64,000 nt of DNA, from assembly GCF_047495875.1 (NCBI RefSeq), contig NC_092474.1:9300501-9364500 (forward strand), written 5' to 3'. A program made the position numbers and the translations under genes. The DNA comes from Pithys albifrons albifrons (taxonomy: Eukaryota; Chordata; Aves; Passeriformes; Thamnophilidae). Under the pieces are notes generated by a model. That model was not told the DNA's origin. It searched no databases and was given only the letters and a program-made list of their open reading frames with translations. Below, piece by piece: positions 31,352 through 43,700 of this stretch; positions within the stretch are counted from its first letter, which is position 1, and each line of letters opens with the position of its first letter.

Positions 31352-31701
31352 TGGGATGGAATCCCAGGTCAGCCATGAACCAAAACACTGGTTAAAAAAA
31401 CAGGTGGTGGGAGTTGAGAAACACAAAGGGATGTGAGGGCTCTGGGGCGTGGGTCCCCTTGTGCCAGCCAGAGCTGAGGGCAGGGATGCCATTGGCACAA
31501 GCCAAGGTAAGGTGATACTGCACTGGAGTCCTCAGGTGGAGAGGTAGAAAACACTGGGAACAAAGTGAGTGTGTCCCACACTGGGACTCCCCTGAGTTAC
31601 ACCACCGAATGCACAGGTCTGGCTGGTGGCCAGAGAGAGCATGCAGCAAATTGAGGGATGTGACTGCATGGTTTTGTGTCACCACTGCATGTCTGGAGGT
31701 G

Positions 31702-34700
31702 TCAGGCAGTCCCAGATGGTGGTCCCAGCTCTCCTGGTGCATTGCCCTGGTTTGGCACAGGGATCAGCCCATGCTGCACTAGCAGCCCCTGCACCAGCTC
31801 CAGCTCCTGCTCCAGCTCCTGGGTGCCACAGTCCAGCCCTGGCACAGCAGTGGCACCTTCCCCCAACACCTGCAGCACCTGTACCACCAGCTGGGCCCTC
31901 ACCAACAGGATGGCCATGGCTGTGTGGAGTTTGGCACAGCCCAGTGCCTTCATTCCCCAGTGGGGAGCAGTCCCTGTGGAGGGAGGGTGAAGGAGCCATG
32001 AGCATGGTGGGGCCCCCCAGGGCAGAGCTGGCCCCCTTGTCCTGGGGACTCCACTCTTGCCATACCTTGGCTCCAGCAGTCCTTGCAGTACCGCAGTTCC
32101 TGCAGCACACCAGGGCCTGTGGCTTCCAGCCAGTGCAGAGCCGAGGCACGGAGTGGACTGCCGGCTGGTGCCCTCTCCAGGAGCTGCACCAGGATGGGGA
32201 GCAGCTGCTGTGCCAGGACTGCTGGCTCTGCAAAGACGTTCGGTTCATCCTCCTTATACAGGCTGGCAGCTCTGGGGGGAAAGTCAAAGCATGAGTGAAG
32301 AAGCCAAGGGCTGGCCCCAGGGTACTCTGCACTCCTTCATACCAGCCCACAGGTCCAGCAGCTCACCTCTTGGCCTCCAGCTCCTCCACAATGCTTCTGA
32401 GATCCAAGATGGGGAGGTGCTCCAGCAGCGAGTTGAAGGTCTCAGGCTGTTCCCCAAAGTCTCCCAGAAGGAGCTGTAGGAGGCTCTGGAGCCCCATATT
32501 GTCCTGCACAAAGATGCAGCCATCTCGGAGTGGCTCCCTGGGGTTCTGGCGCAGGAGGCTGGCGAAACCCGAGGCCTCGTGCCGGACCTCCCGCTCCTCA
32601 TCTTGCAGAAGGTGAATGGCCATGTTTATCAGCCTGGGAAAAGGGAAGAGAAGGGAAAGGAAGGATCCTGCATGTGCCAAAGCATCCCAGCCTGCCTGGA
32701 GGGAAGGGAAGGATGAGACCACACAGAGGAATGCTTCCCTATAAGGGACTTTTCTCCTGGACTGTGAAAGGCACAGCCACCACCCAAGTGCTTGCAGCTT
32801 GGGAGAGAAGGGACCTGAGGAACCCGGGGATTGAAGAACCCATCAATGTCATTAACTGCTCATAAGGGACTGGCTGGTTCTATTAAAATGCCACCCACAC
32901 ATTTTTTTTGTAGGGTGCCGGTGATTTTTGAATTTTGATTTTTTGAATGAGTGGAGTGCCAGTAATTTCTGAATGAGGGGAGCTTTCTTCTGTGCCCTTG
33001 AGTTTTTTGCAGGGCACACCTTTTGCAGTCAGTTAACCTGCAGCACCCTGGGGCTGGGGCTGAAGGGAGCGGTGCTGCCGGGAACGCGCTGCAGTCATGG
33101 GCAGCACCCCTTCTGCAAGTGCAGCCGTCTCCGGGGATGGGCTCAGGGACCTACCGCAGAGCCATGGGGACGAGGGCGAGCCGAGCGGCACGCAGGGATC
33201 GCCGCACCACAGCGGCCCCCGCTGTCCGCAGGGAGCGGGCAGCTGCCAGCCGCAGCACCTCGGACGAAGCAGAGCGGCTGCACTCCTCCAAAGCCGCACA
33301 CCAGCGCTCCACCACCGTGCCGTCCTCATCCCAGAACCTGCCAGTGGCCAGGAGAGGAGACAGAATTCAGGCAAACCTTCCTGCTCCATCCTACGGACCA
33401 AAGCCCACCAGCTGAGCTGAGATTGCAGGACACAGGCACAAAGCAGTGATTTATCGGAGAGAAGTCATGGCTGTTTCCAGCAAGGACTGAGAAAGAATTT
33501 GCTGGGTAAGTCAGGCAGCTCCCCAGAAGCAGCAGGGACCTACGTGTGGGCAAGCAGCAGGCTAGCAGCACACAGTGCCTGGAAGAGGAGGTCGGGGCCA
33601 GGACACTCAGCCTCCACCATGTGCAGCAGCATCTCTAGGCATGCTGCCCAGGAGCCCTGGAGCTTATGAGAAGCTTCCTGAGACCATGATGAGGGATCTC
33701 TGTAAAGATGCAGCAAAGCCTCAAGGTACAATCTCAGGAACTCTTTGTCCCTTCTCTCTCGCAGCACCGACCGCAAGCTCTCCTAGTTAACAATGGGAAA
33801 GAAGGTACTTGGTTAGTGGTCCCAGCACTGTGGGGTGTCAACCAGGCAAAGGCCCCACACCCACCCTCAGCCTGGGGAGCACTGTGACTGTCAGTGATGG
33901 GACCTCAGGGATCTCATCTGCGTGGTGCACTGGGCACCCCCTGCTTAACTTGGTGACTTTTGAGCCTTGTCATACCAGCAATGTCAGTCCAAGAGCCTTC
34001 TCCAGCTCTTTGCATGTTTCACCCTCCCCAGCAACCACCCAGCTCAGGACAGCCAGCTGGACATCAGGATTGGGCTGCTGGAGCAGCGAGCAGACAGCAG
34101 CAATCTGCTCACTGTCCGCCAGCCGAGCTGCTGAGCTGCACATGAAGTGGGCCATGGTTTGGTGGAGAACAGCCAAGCCAACCTGCAGAAAAAACAGAAT
34201 TCCCATACTAGTGCTCAGCCTCGAGTGAGGGGTTCCCGCTCTGCCCAGGCTCACTGCCAGTCCAGCCATGGCTGTGATTTTCCTGGCAGGCAGTGGTACC
34301 TGTGGCTCGGCAGGAGGGAGGCTGCACAGCTCAGCACTGATGGTGTCACAGATGTGCTGGGCAAAGCCAGGGCTGAAGGATGTGGGAAGAAGGGCAAGGA
34401 CCTGGAGAAAGGCGGCACGGACGAGTGGGCAGCGCTGGGCAGGGGTGAGCAGCCAGCCCCGCGCCTCCAGCTGCAGAGCCACAGGGCGCAGCACCTCAGC
34501 TGACAGCCTGCAGGGAGACACGGCCTTACCATGGGGCACAGTGCTGAGCTGGGTGCCCTTCTATGGCCAAAAAGCTGTGCCTTGGCACACAGTGACCACT
34601 GGGGCTGCAGATGGGGGGATAGCCTGGCCCCACTCACCCCCCAGTGCCCGTGGCAGAGGCAAGCAGTGCCCGCATCTGCAGCAGGTGCCCATGGACAGCA

Positions 34701-37700
34701 TTGTGCGAGTGGATCCATCCGGGTGCCATGGGGAGCTGCTCGGCAAGCTGCAGGAGGAGCCCACGCCGCCGGGGCGGTGGAACAACAGGAACCAGTGCCT
34801 TGGCAGCCATTGCTCGCACGGCGTAGATGGGGCTCTCTGCCAGCCCCAGCAGCGGCCCCAGGAAGGGAGCAGAGGGGCTGTGGAGCAAAAAGGTACCCTG
34901 TGGTGATGCTCTAGTCAGAGCAAAATCCGCTGAGAGCCAGGGCCAGCCCCAGCACCACAGGAGCCCCTTCCAGTGCAGCAGCCCTTGGCCAAGGCAGAGC
35001 ATCCCCACTGCCCCCATACCTGCTAGGGCCATCAGCACCAGGATGCAGCTGGGCCAGCAGGGTGAGGATGGCGTGGAGTGCGGGGTGCAGGCGGGGCCCT
35101 CCTGGCATGGGTCTTGTGGCCTCCCCAAGCTCACCCAGCAGCACAGTGCCCAGCTTTGGGTGCTGCCCGAGGAAGGCATGCAGGCTCAGCCCCTCCGCCG
35201 GGCAGCCCTCCCCATGGCTCCGCGGCTGCCCCAGCAGCCGGGATGTGAGGGCACCTGCAGGGACAGAGAATGCAGCGTCAGGTCCCATCCAGCCCTGCCC
35301 AGCCCTCTGTGCTTCACCCCAGCCATGCTCTGAACCCTGGGGTTATGGGGATCTCTCCATCAGTACTCACTGAAGAGCTGGATGGCCGCGTTCCTCATGG
35401 CCCAGCACGGTGAGCCCAGGCCCCGCAGTGCCAGGGCCATCATGGGTGTGGCGTGGCACAGCACCGCACTGCCCAGCCCTGCGCCACGGACCAACGTCTG
35501 CAGCACGTGGAGGGCACACACCTGGGGAGAGCACGGGGCTCAGCATCACTGTGCAGGGGGGGCTCTCACTTCCATGTGGTGGGAAGATGGTGGGAAAAGG
35601 GGTTGTCAGCTCTTGGGCTGCTGGGCTGGGCAGCATGGCCAGGGCTGTGGGGTTTTGCTCACTCTGAGGTTGCCATGCCCAGCACAGGCTCACACTGGGT
35701 ACCCAGCGTGTCCCTTCAGGGCACCTTGTGGAGATCACCCCATCTGCAACAGGCTGCAGCAGCCAGGAGCCTCATGCTGACCTGTGGGAGGTCAAGGGTC
35801 TGGTCCCAGTCCTGTGGCAGTGCCGTGGTGGCCAAGGCCAGCAGTGTCTGGATGCAGCAGGTCAGCAGTGGCCGTGCCTGCGCCGGGGCCTCTCCGCTGA
35901 CGATGCAGAGGAAGAGCATGGGGAAGCCGGCGGCACGGCGCGTGATGGAGCTGCTCCGGGGTCCACTCAGCGCTTCCAAGCCCTGACAGAGAATCCAAAC
36001 CCACTGAGTTACAGCTGGAGACCCGCTGCATGGAGCTGGCACCCACCCTGCAGTAAGGGCACCAGCTGTACCACATCTTGGCTGTCAGAAGGGTGCTTGC
36101 CCCAGGGGGTAGAGACACAGGGAAATGATTGTGGGGCTCCCTGGGGCATGGGGGAAACAAGGGACACAACGAGCACAGTACCTGCTCCAGCACGGCCCGT
36201 GGGATGGCCTGCAGCTCCACATCTGGGTGGTTCAGCAAAGCAGCACAGAACTTGGTGAAGCCCATGCTGCAGCCCTCCACTGCTCCCTGGGGCAAAGCAG
36301 TGTCAGGCCCCTGCACCCCAAAGGCTGCACCCCACAGCCCCAGAAACCTCTTTGCAAAGGGGAAGAAGAAAGCGAGAAGACATGATGGTGCAGGGACACG
36401 ACATGTTTGGCACTGGGGTTTCCAGCTGGAGGGGTGGGCAAGGGGTCAGGACATGCTCTTACCCAGTGCCGGCAGCGCAGCAGGATTTCCTGGAACACCC
36501 TGGAGGCCACCTGCAGGGTGGGGAGTGGCAGCAGGGGGTCCGAATTGGCAGGCAGTGCAGGGGCCAGCAGCAGCTCAGCCAGGCCCCCCAGGAGCAGCCC
36601 AATCTCCTGGGAAGAAGAGGAAAGTCAGCAAGACTGGCCAAGAGGAGGAGAAGCTGCAGCTCTGCCACAACTGGGGGCTGTCAGTGTCTGGGAACCAGCG
36701 TGGGCTTCTCAAGGGCAGGCAGGGAGGAGCTTTTGGGAAGGCTGGTGGTTGCATCTTCCCTGGAGGGGGCTGAAGACTTAATGTGGAAGCTCTGAGTAAG
36801 GACACATTCCCCCGCGTTCATCCTCAGCAAGGGTAAATGCCCCAAGGGGAGGTGAAGAACCCAGCAGCTGTGCTGGATGATGAGTGCCATGCCAGGCTGC
36901 CCCAGTGCCATGGGGAGGGATCCCGACCTTCACTGTCACCCAGCAACACGTCAGGATCAGGCTGTGCTCCTCTGACAGGAGGACTGAGTCTCCCTCCTCT
37001 TCCTCCTGCTTCTGGTCCTTCCCCAGCATGATGAGGGAGCCAATGGCATTCCCCATCTCTGCAAATGATGGGGCAGCAGCTGCAAAAGGGAAAGCCTTGT
37101 CTGAGCAGGGTGGCGTGAGTCAGTAGGAGGGGGATGCTGCTGGGGTTCAAGGGGACCAAGAGACCCCTGTCTGTCCCCCAGTGGGTCCTGCGCTGCCAAG
37201 TGCCCCCACTCAGTTGCACTTTGCCCACTGCTCTTTCTAAGCCATTTCTGTGAGGACCTCACCAGCCCCTGCTCACCCAGCTGCTTCCATCTTGCAGGTG
37301 CCTTGCTGCTTCTGGAAGGCTTTTGCCTCTACTGCTGCTGCTGCTCTCCCATGCAGTTAAGGGAGGGACCCAAAGCCAGGCACCAGCCATTCTACTTCTG
37401 CAGCTTCCAGGATCCTCTGCCCAACACCTGAAGCATCCAGGTGTCCTGCTTTGGACCTCACTCCCTGGCCAACCTTCTGTGCCTGGCCCCACCACTGTCC
37501 CCTGCTAGAGACACTGAACCCAAAGCAACTGTGTTCACCCAGACTGGAGGGCTGCTGGGTCAGGGATGGCTGTGATGGAGGTCTCAGTTGTTCCCAGGGC
37601 TGGTTGCTCCCACAGGGACATGCTCACCTTGCTCACTGGCACCGAGGCCTTGCTGGCTCTGCAGAGCACCCAGGAGGAAGGAGGTGATGTCTCTCACTGT

Positions 37701-40700
37701 GGTCATGAGGCGGGTGAGGAGCTCCTGCCAGCTCTGTGCCAGCTCTGCTGCCTGCATGGAGACGGCCACCTCTGGGACCTGGAGAAGGCACCTCCGCAGG
37801 GCTGCGATGGCTCCTGCAGAACACCCACCTCTGGTCACCACAGTGCCAGCACAGCCCTGGCTCTCCTGCCTGAGCCTGCAGCTGACATAGGTCACAGGCA
37901 GGGGAACGAACAGGTGAGGGGCATGTTAGGCAGGGGAGTGGCAATGCAGGAAAGCTGAGGCAACGATGTGGCACCAGCACATGTGGCTTCAGTGCTGCCT
38001 GTACAATCCCTGCCTGCCCTGATTCCCAGGGAGATGCTGCAGGCTCTGCCCACTGCTCTGCCAGCCTGGGGCCATACCGTGCATCGGTGCAGTGGCTGCT
38101 GCCCGCAGCAGATCCTGATGTGCCACTGTGTACTGGGCTTGCAGCACATGGAGAAGGTGCTGGGCGAAGCACAGCCCTCGGTTGGGCAGCGTCAGGGCTG
38201 CTTCGGCCTCCAGGGCCAGGCTCTTCATGGTGCTACTGTCTGACCTGGGACAAGAGGCAGACACTGCAGTGAGGACCAGGGAGTGTCCTGCTCATTTTGT
38301 TGCTGAGGTTCCTTCCTTCCCTGGTGCAGGCTCCTGTACCCCAACCCTCCTCAGCTCCCCCCTGCAAGGCTGTTGCAATCAGTAGCCATTGCTGCCCTGA
38401 TCTATAAACACAGACTGGTGAGGCACCAGTGCTGCCAGTGTGCTCTCAGAGGGTCTTGTGCCACCACAGGGAGGGGAAGGGGGAGGCCAGGAGCTCATAC
38501 TTTTGTAGGATAGTCTTCATCAGCACAGCTCCAGCTTCAGCCTCCTGCACTCGGGGGCTGCTCAAGGCATTCTGGGCCAGCTGGAAGAGAGCCAGGGCTA
38601 TGGGCTGCGGGAATGTAGCAGGGAAGTAGTGGACAAGCAGCTCTGAGGCCAAGTCTCTGATCTGCCACGACAGAGAAGAGGTGGGGGAAGGTGGGACATG
38701 GGAGGAGGGCTTCCCATGGTGGCTTCCCCTCTGAGCCTGCTCAAGGCCAAGGCAAGCATCTTTATGGCCTCCCCTTGTCTTGACAAGGCTCACCTCGTTA
38801 GTGCTGTCCTGCAAGCAGCTCAGCAGTGCCAACAAGTTGGGCTGGGAGAAGAAGTCCCAGCAGCCACTCTGCCTGGCATAGCTCAGCAGCGTGGCCATGG
38901 TCCCTGTGGTGGGAACATGGGGCAGTGGGATGGGATTGTCAGGGATCATCCCTGCAGCCAAGGGGTGATACTCCAGGCAGGTTTCCCATACTCACGTGGG
39001 GGCTGGCCTTTCTTCCTATCAGGGCTCCAGGTGTCTGTGCAGGTCTCCAAAACAGCAGCCAGGAGGAGCAGAGCCGTCTTCTTCCTCTGGTAGTTGGAGC
39101 CTGGGCTGAGTGAGGTGATGCTGAGCTGCAGCAGCCATTCCACAAAGCCTGCAGGCAGAGAGCATGGCATCGAGGGATGCTGGGGTGGGCACCCACGTGT
39201 GAATGCCCTGGGGCTGTGGTGGAGGTGCTGGGTGGCCGCCTCACCTACTGCCTGGGCAAGCTGCCCAGCTCCCTGGCCCAGCTCGGTGCCTCGTGGTGCC
39301 TTCCCTCGCAGCTGGGCCAGCGAGCTGTCGCGCAGCCGGACCAGCGCCTTCCGCACCGCTGCCTGCAGCAGCTGCCGGAACGAGGAGGAGTCGCAGTTGA
39401 GGTTGAGGGGCAGGAACTCCCGCAGCAGCTGCATCTCAGTGCTCGAGAGGGGCTGGTTAGTGCTGGGGCTGCAGCAGAGGAGCCCCAGTGCTGCCAGTCG
39501 AATGCCCTCCTCACGGGCGCCCAGGCAGCAGCAGAGCCGTTCCAGCGCCTTGTCCCGCAGTGGCAGGGCCCCTGCCACGCTCTTCTGTGCCTTCAGCAGC
39601 AAGACCCAAGCCCGGAGTGACGCTGTGTCCTGGCCACCAAAGTGGTTGAACAGTGGCACCTGGGTGGCCGGGAGCTGCCGAAGGGTCCAGGCGAGGAGGT
39701 GGTTGGCAGCGTTGCTCTGCAGGATGGGCAGGGGGGAGCGGAGGGCCTGGGAGAGCAGGGGTAGCCAGCACAGTGCCCAGTGCTCTGCCAGAGCCGCCTC
39801 TGTGCCCTGCTGCCCATCCTGCCACTCGCTGCACTGCTGCATCACCAGGACCTTGTAGACCTCGGCAGCTGCAGGACACAGGTGGTTGGTGGAGAGGCAG
39901 CTCAGGAGGTGCTGTGGGAGCTCTGGGTAGGCATCCAGCACCTGGGAGAAAGGCAGGTGACCCTCATCTCCCTGTCCGGCTGAAAGATGCATATGGTGGG
40001 GACAGTTATGGGTACAGACCACACTGCAGTCACACCTGGCACTGAGCACCTCTGGTACCCCAAGCTGCTTTTGGCCAACTTTTGGGGGGCACCAACAGGC
40101 ATAGCCTCCCATCCCACTGGCACTCTCCATGGATGCACTATTGTAGCTCACTATCTGAGTGATATTATCCCTTGGGTGACGCTAAAACAGTCCCCCTGGG
40201 TGGGAAGGCTGCCTGCCTGCACAGCTGAGCTAGGAACAAGGTAACAGGCAGTGGACAGAAGCTGTGTCACCCCGGCAGAGGAGCCAGCTGGGACCAAGCC
40301 TCTCTGTCCCCCACCCTCCCTACCTGCTGGCTGCCCATGTAGGGAATGATGGCACACAGAGGCACATATCTCGCTTTAATCTGCCATGGCATTGAAACCA
40401 CCCTCTGCAGTATCTGCTGGTAGAGGGACCTCTCCTGGTCCTGGAAGTGCTGGCACTCAAGGTGGTAGATCTTCAGGAGCAGTTGGAAGGAGCTGTGGAT
40501 GAACTCAGACACCCCTTCCACCTGTGGAAAAAGGACGGCAAACAGGGAAGGTTAAGGTGGTCTCCTTCTCCAGTTGTGCTTTTCCATGGCTGTGGACTTT
40601 CAGTACTGGGTGGTAATCCCAGGGTTAGGAATTGGGGACATGGGCATGGCAGGCAGTGAGCCTGTAGTGTGGACAGGCTGGAACTGTGCAGGCGGATGCT

Positions 40701-43700
40701 GCTCTAGGGCAGGTGAAGCACCAGGACAAGGCCCTGAAGAGCCTGTGTGTGACAAGTGCCACACTGTCCCCAGAGTGGGTGCCCCTGTCCTGGCAGCCGC
40801 AGGCAAGGGGCTGTATTCGGCTGATGGAGCTGAAATAGGCAGGGGTGTGTTATGGGCTGGGGACAGCAGCTGCACTGGGTGAAGGAAGGGCTGTTCCTGA
40901 CTGTCATGGCATGGCCCTGTGGTGCCCTGGCCTTACCGGGGTCTCAGCATTGTCCCACAGCAGCTGGGTGACCTTCTGGAGGAGCTGGGTGTCCTGGGCC
41001 AGGATGCGGGTCCCCATCAGGTGCCAGATGGCAGGAAGGCTCTCCCGCAGGCGCTGCAGCCACAGGGCACAGGCTGCCAAAGCAGAGAGCTCTGCTTCAG
41101 CCCTTGCCCCCAGACTCGCCTGTGGCAGAGCCAGCAATGGGCTGCGGGCTTAGGGACCCCACTAGGTACATGAGAGCCTGAAAGGATTAGTGTCCATGGG
41201 GCTGGAGCAGAAATTAACAGGACTTTCCAAACCAGATATCAAGATCCAGAAAAGCATCTTCCCTAAAGATGAAGCACAGGAAAGCTTTGTGCATCACAAG
41301 AACAGCAAACCTTTCAAACCTCCCCACTATGGCAGGGAGGTTCATCTCCTACCTTGGAAGCAGTAATAGTGGCAGTTCTTCTGCTCCTTGGTCAAGGCAC
41401 ACACAGCAGGAAAGACCACATCCAGCAGCAGACAGGCCTGTGGGAGCACAGCAGCTCAGGAGTGGGCAGGTGCACGTGTGGGCTTTCCAGGGTGAGCAAA
41501 CCCTGCTATGAGACATGCAGGTAGAGCACTGCCTGGTTCTCCTGTTCTTAGAGCAGCTTACTGCTCACTTTCACTCCTTGTCTGAAAGTCCTGCGGACTT
41601 GGGAGAGGCTGGAGATGGGCAGAGCTGGAGGCTGTGCTCTGCAGGGGCAAGTGTTTCTGCATTTCATGCCGTGGGACACTTGGCTTGTGCAGGTGCTACT
41701 TCTGACACTGCTTGGCTTCTCAGCCTTCCAGAAGAGGGAAATCCCTACTCAGAAGTCTTTGGAAAAAGCAGGTTCCTGGCTAACTCACTGCGCTCAGCAG
41801 GATGCATGGAGCTGCTGGTGTGGAGCAGGGCAGCCTGGCTATGTCCCCCAGGGATCCACAGCCCTGTCAGTGAGTGTGAGCTCTCTCCAAGGGCTCTCCC
41901 AAGCCCTGGCCTCTGGATTTGAGCTCTCCTACCTTGTTGGGGAAGTCTTCCAGCTGGCAGCTGAGGATGTCTGTCTTGCAGCATGTCAGCAAACCTCTGT
42001 TGAGCACCAGCTTCTCCAGCCCATCTGGTTCCAGGACAGGGGGAACCTCCACCGCCAAATGCCCAAACTTCAGCTCCCCAGTGCCTGGTGGAAAATGGCT
42101 GCATTGTGTGGCAGGAAGGTGGCAAAGCCAAATGCTGCTCTGAGACCAACTACCCTGGCTCATCCCAGAGTGGCCATGGGAGATGGCTGGAGACACCTGG
42201 AGGTCCTGACCCTGAGACACAGACACAGCAACAGAGTCTGGCCTAGCACCAGCCTGTCCCCTCACACCCAAACACTCTTGTCACCCTTTAGAGGCCATCC
42301 CCAGCTCAAGATGCAGTACACACCTTGGTTGGGGAGCTGGAAGAGTGTCAGGACGGCGCTGGCCCCACGCTGGGGCTGTGGGGCTGTGTTCACCAGCATG
42401 CTCAGGGCTGTGCCTGCCAGCAGCCTCGTGTCCTTGTTCAGGGCCTGGACTCACAGGGGAGGCAAAGGCACAACTCAAAACACCATTTAAGACCAAACCC
42501 CATTGAACTGCCTCCTCCATGGCTGTGTAGGCAGCTACACAGGATCCCTCAGACATGCCAGACACTGGGCTGTCCCTGCAGGCTTCCCCTGGGGAGGGGA
42601 ATAGGGAAAGCACCTGGGAAGGATGGCATTGCTCTGCTCCTTGGGACAGGCAGCTCCATCCCTCCCAGGGCCTTACGCACCTTCCCCCATGCCACCTCCA
42701 ACAGCAGTCCCAAGAGGCTCTGCAGGGTCTCACTTTTCTCCATGGCACTCCACACCAGAGGGGCCACGTCCTTTGGCAGGGCCTGGAAGAGCTGGAGGCA
42801 GGCCTGGAGGAGCAGGAGGGATGAGTGCCACAGGGATGGCTATCAGTGTCCCTCATCTCTGAAAAAGCAGCAATGCCCCAGGAATGGCCATTCAAAGTGG
42901 CTCAGTGTGCCACATCCCTCCCGGACACTGCTGCCAGTGCCCAGCCAGTCCTCGCAGGTACTGATCCTTGCCCCGCTCCAAAATCCAGCTCTTACCTTGA
43001 TGCCCAGGTAGCCCCACGTGGTGCCAGGTGCGGGCTGGCTCTGCAGCACCCAGCGCAGGGTGGTGACCAGGCGCTGCAGCAGCAGGGCCAGGTTCTGCCG
43101 CCAGTGCTGCCGGCCCAGGCTGCTCTCCTCCAGGAACATGCAAACTGAGAGCGAGAGGATGGCATCAGCCCCCAGCCCTCCTGGCACTGGGCTCACAGCC
43201 AGCCCTGCCCCCCCCCAGTTCAGCCAAGGGCTGCAGTGCTGGTAAGAGAGGTGAGAATGGGGCAGGGATGTAGAGGGTGCTTTGGCTTGTCTGGTTTCCA
43301 GCTGTCCCAGGTGGCTGGCAGAGAATTTGATGCTTCTGGGACCGCTGCAGAGATCCCATGGATGTGGTTGAGCCCCGTTCCCCCTCCCGCGAGTGCAGAG
43401 GACCCAGTCTGGGTGGGCAGGGGATGTCTTGTGATTGGTGGTGTGGGTTGGAGAAGCTCCCATAGAGCAAGGAACAGAGACTGACCTGACTGAAGGTCCC
43501 CAGGAGATAGCACCTGTAGGGGCAGAAGGACAGCTTGTCCCACCTGATGACATGCTAGGCCTTAGTGCCCTGGACAGGAGAATCCCACCTGTACCAGAAG
43601 CTGCCCCAGGGATGAGCAAAGAGTTGATGTGATGGGCAGCCACATGTTGCCAGCTGCAACCAAAGGCAAATCCCCAGAATGGTGAGAAGTGAAGTGAAGG

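Noticed and set aside
30546..31395. Overlapping open frames between the SBSPON-like and THADA-like genes
   Set aside because: They lie between two convergent 3' ends, show no similarity, and have low-complexity Gly/Trp/Pro-rich composition typical of GC-rich non-coding DNA.
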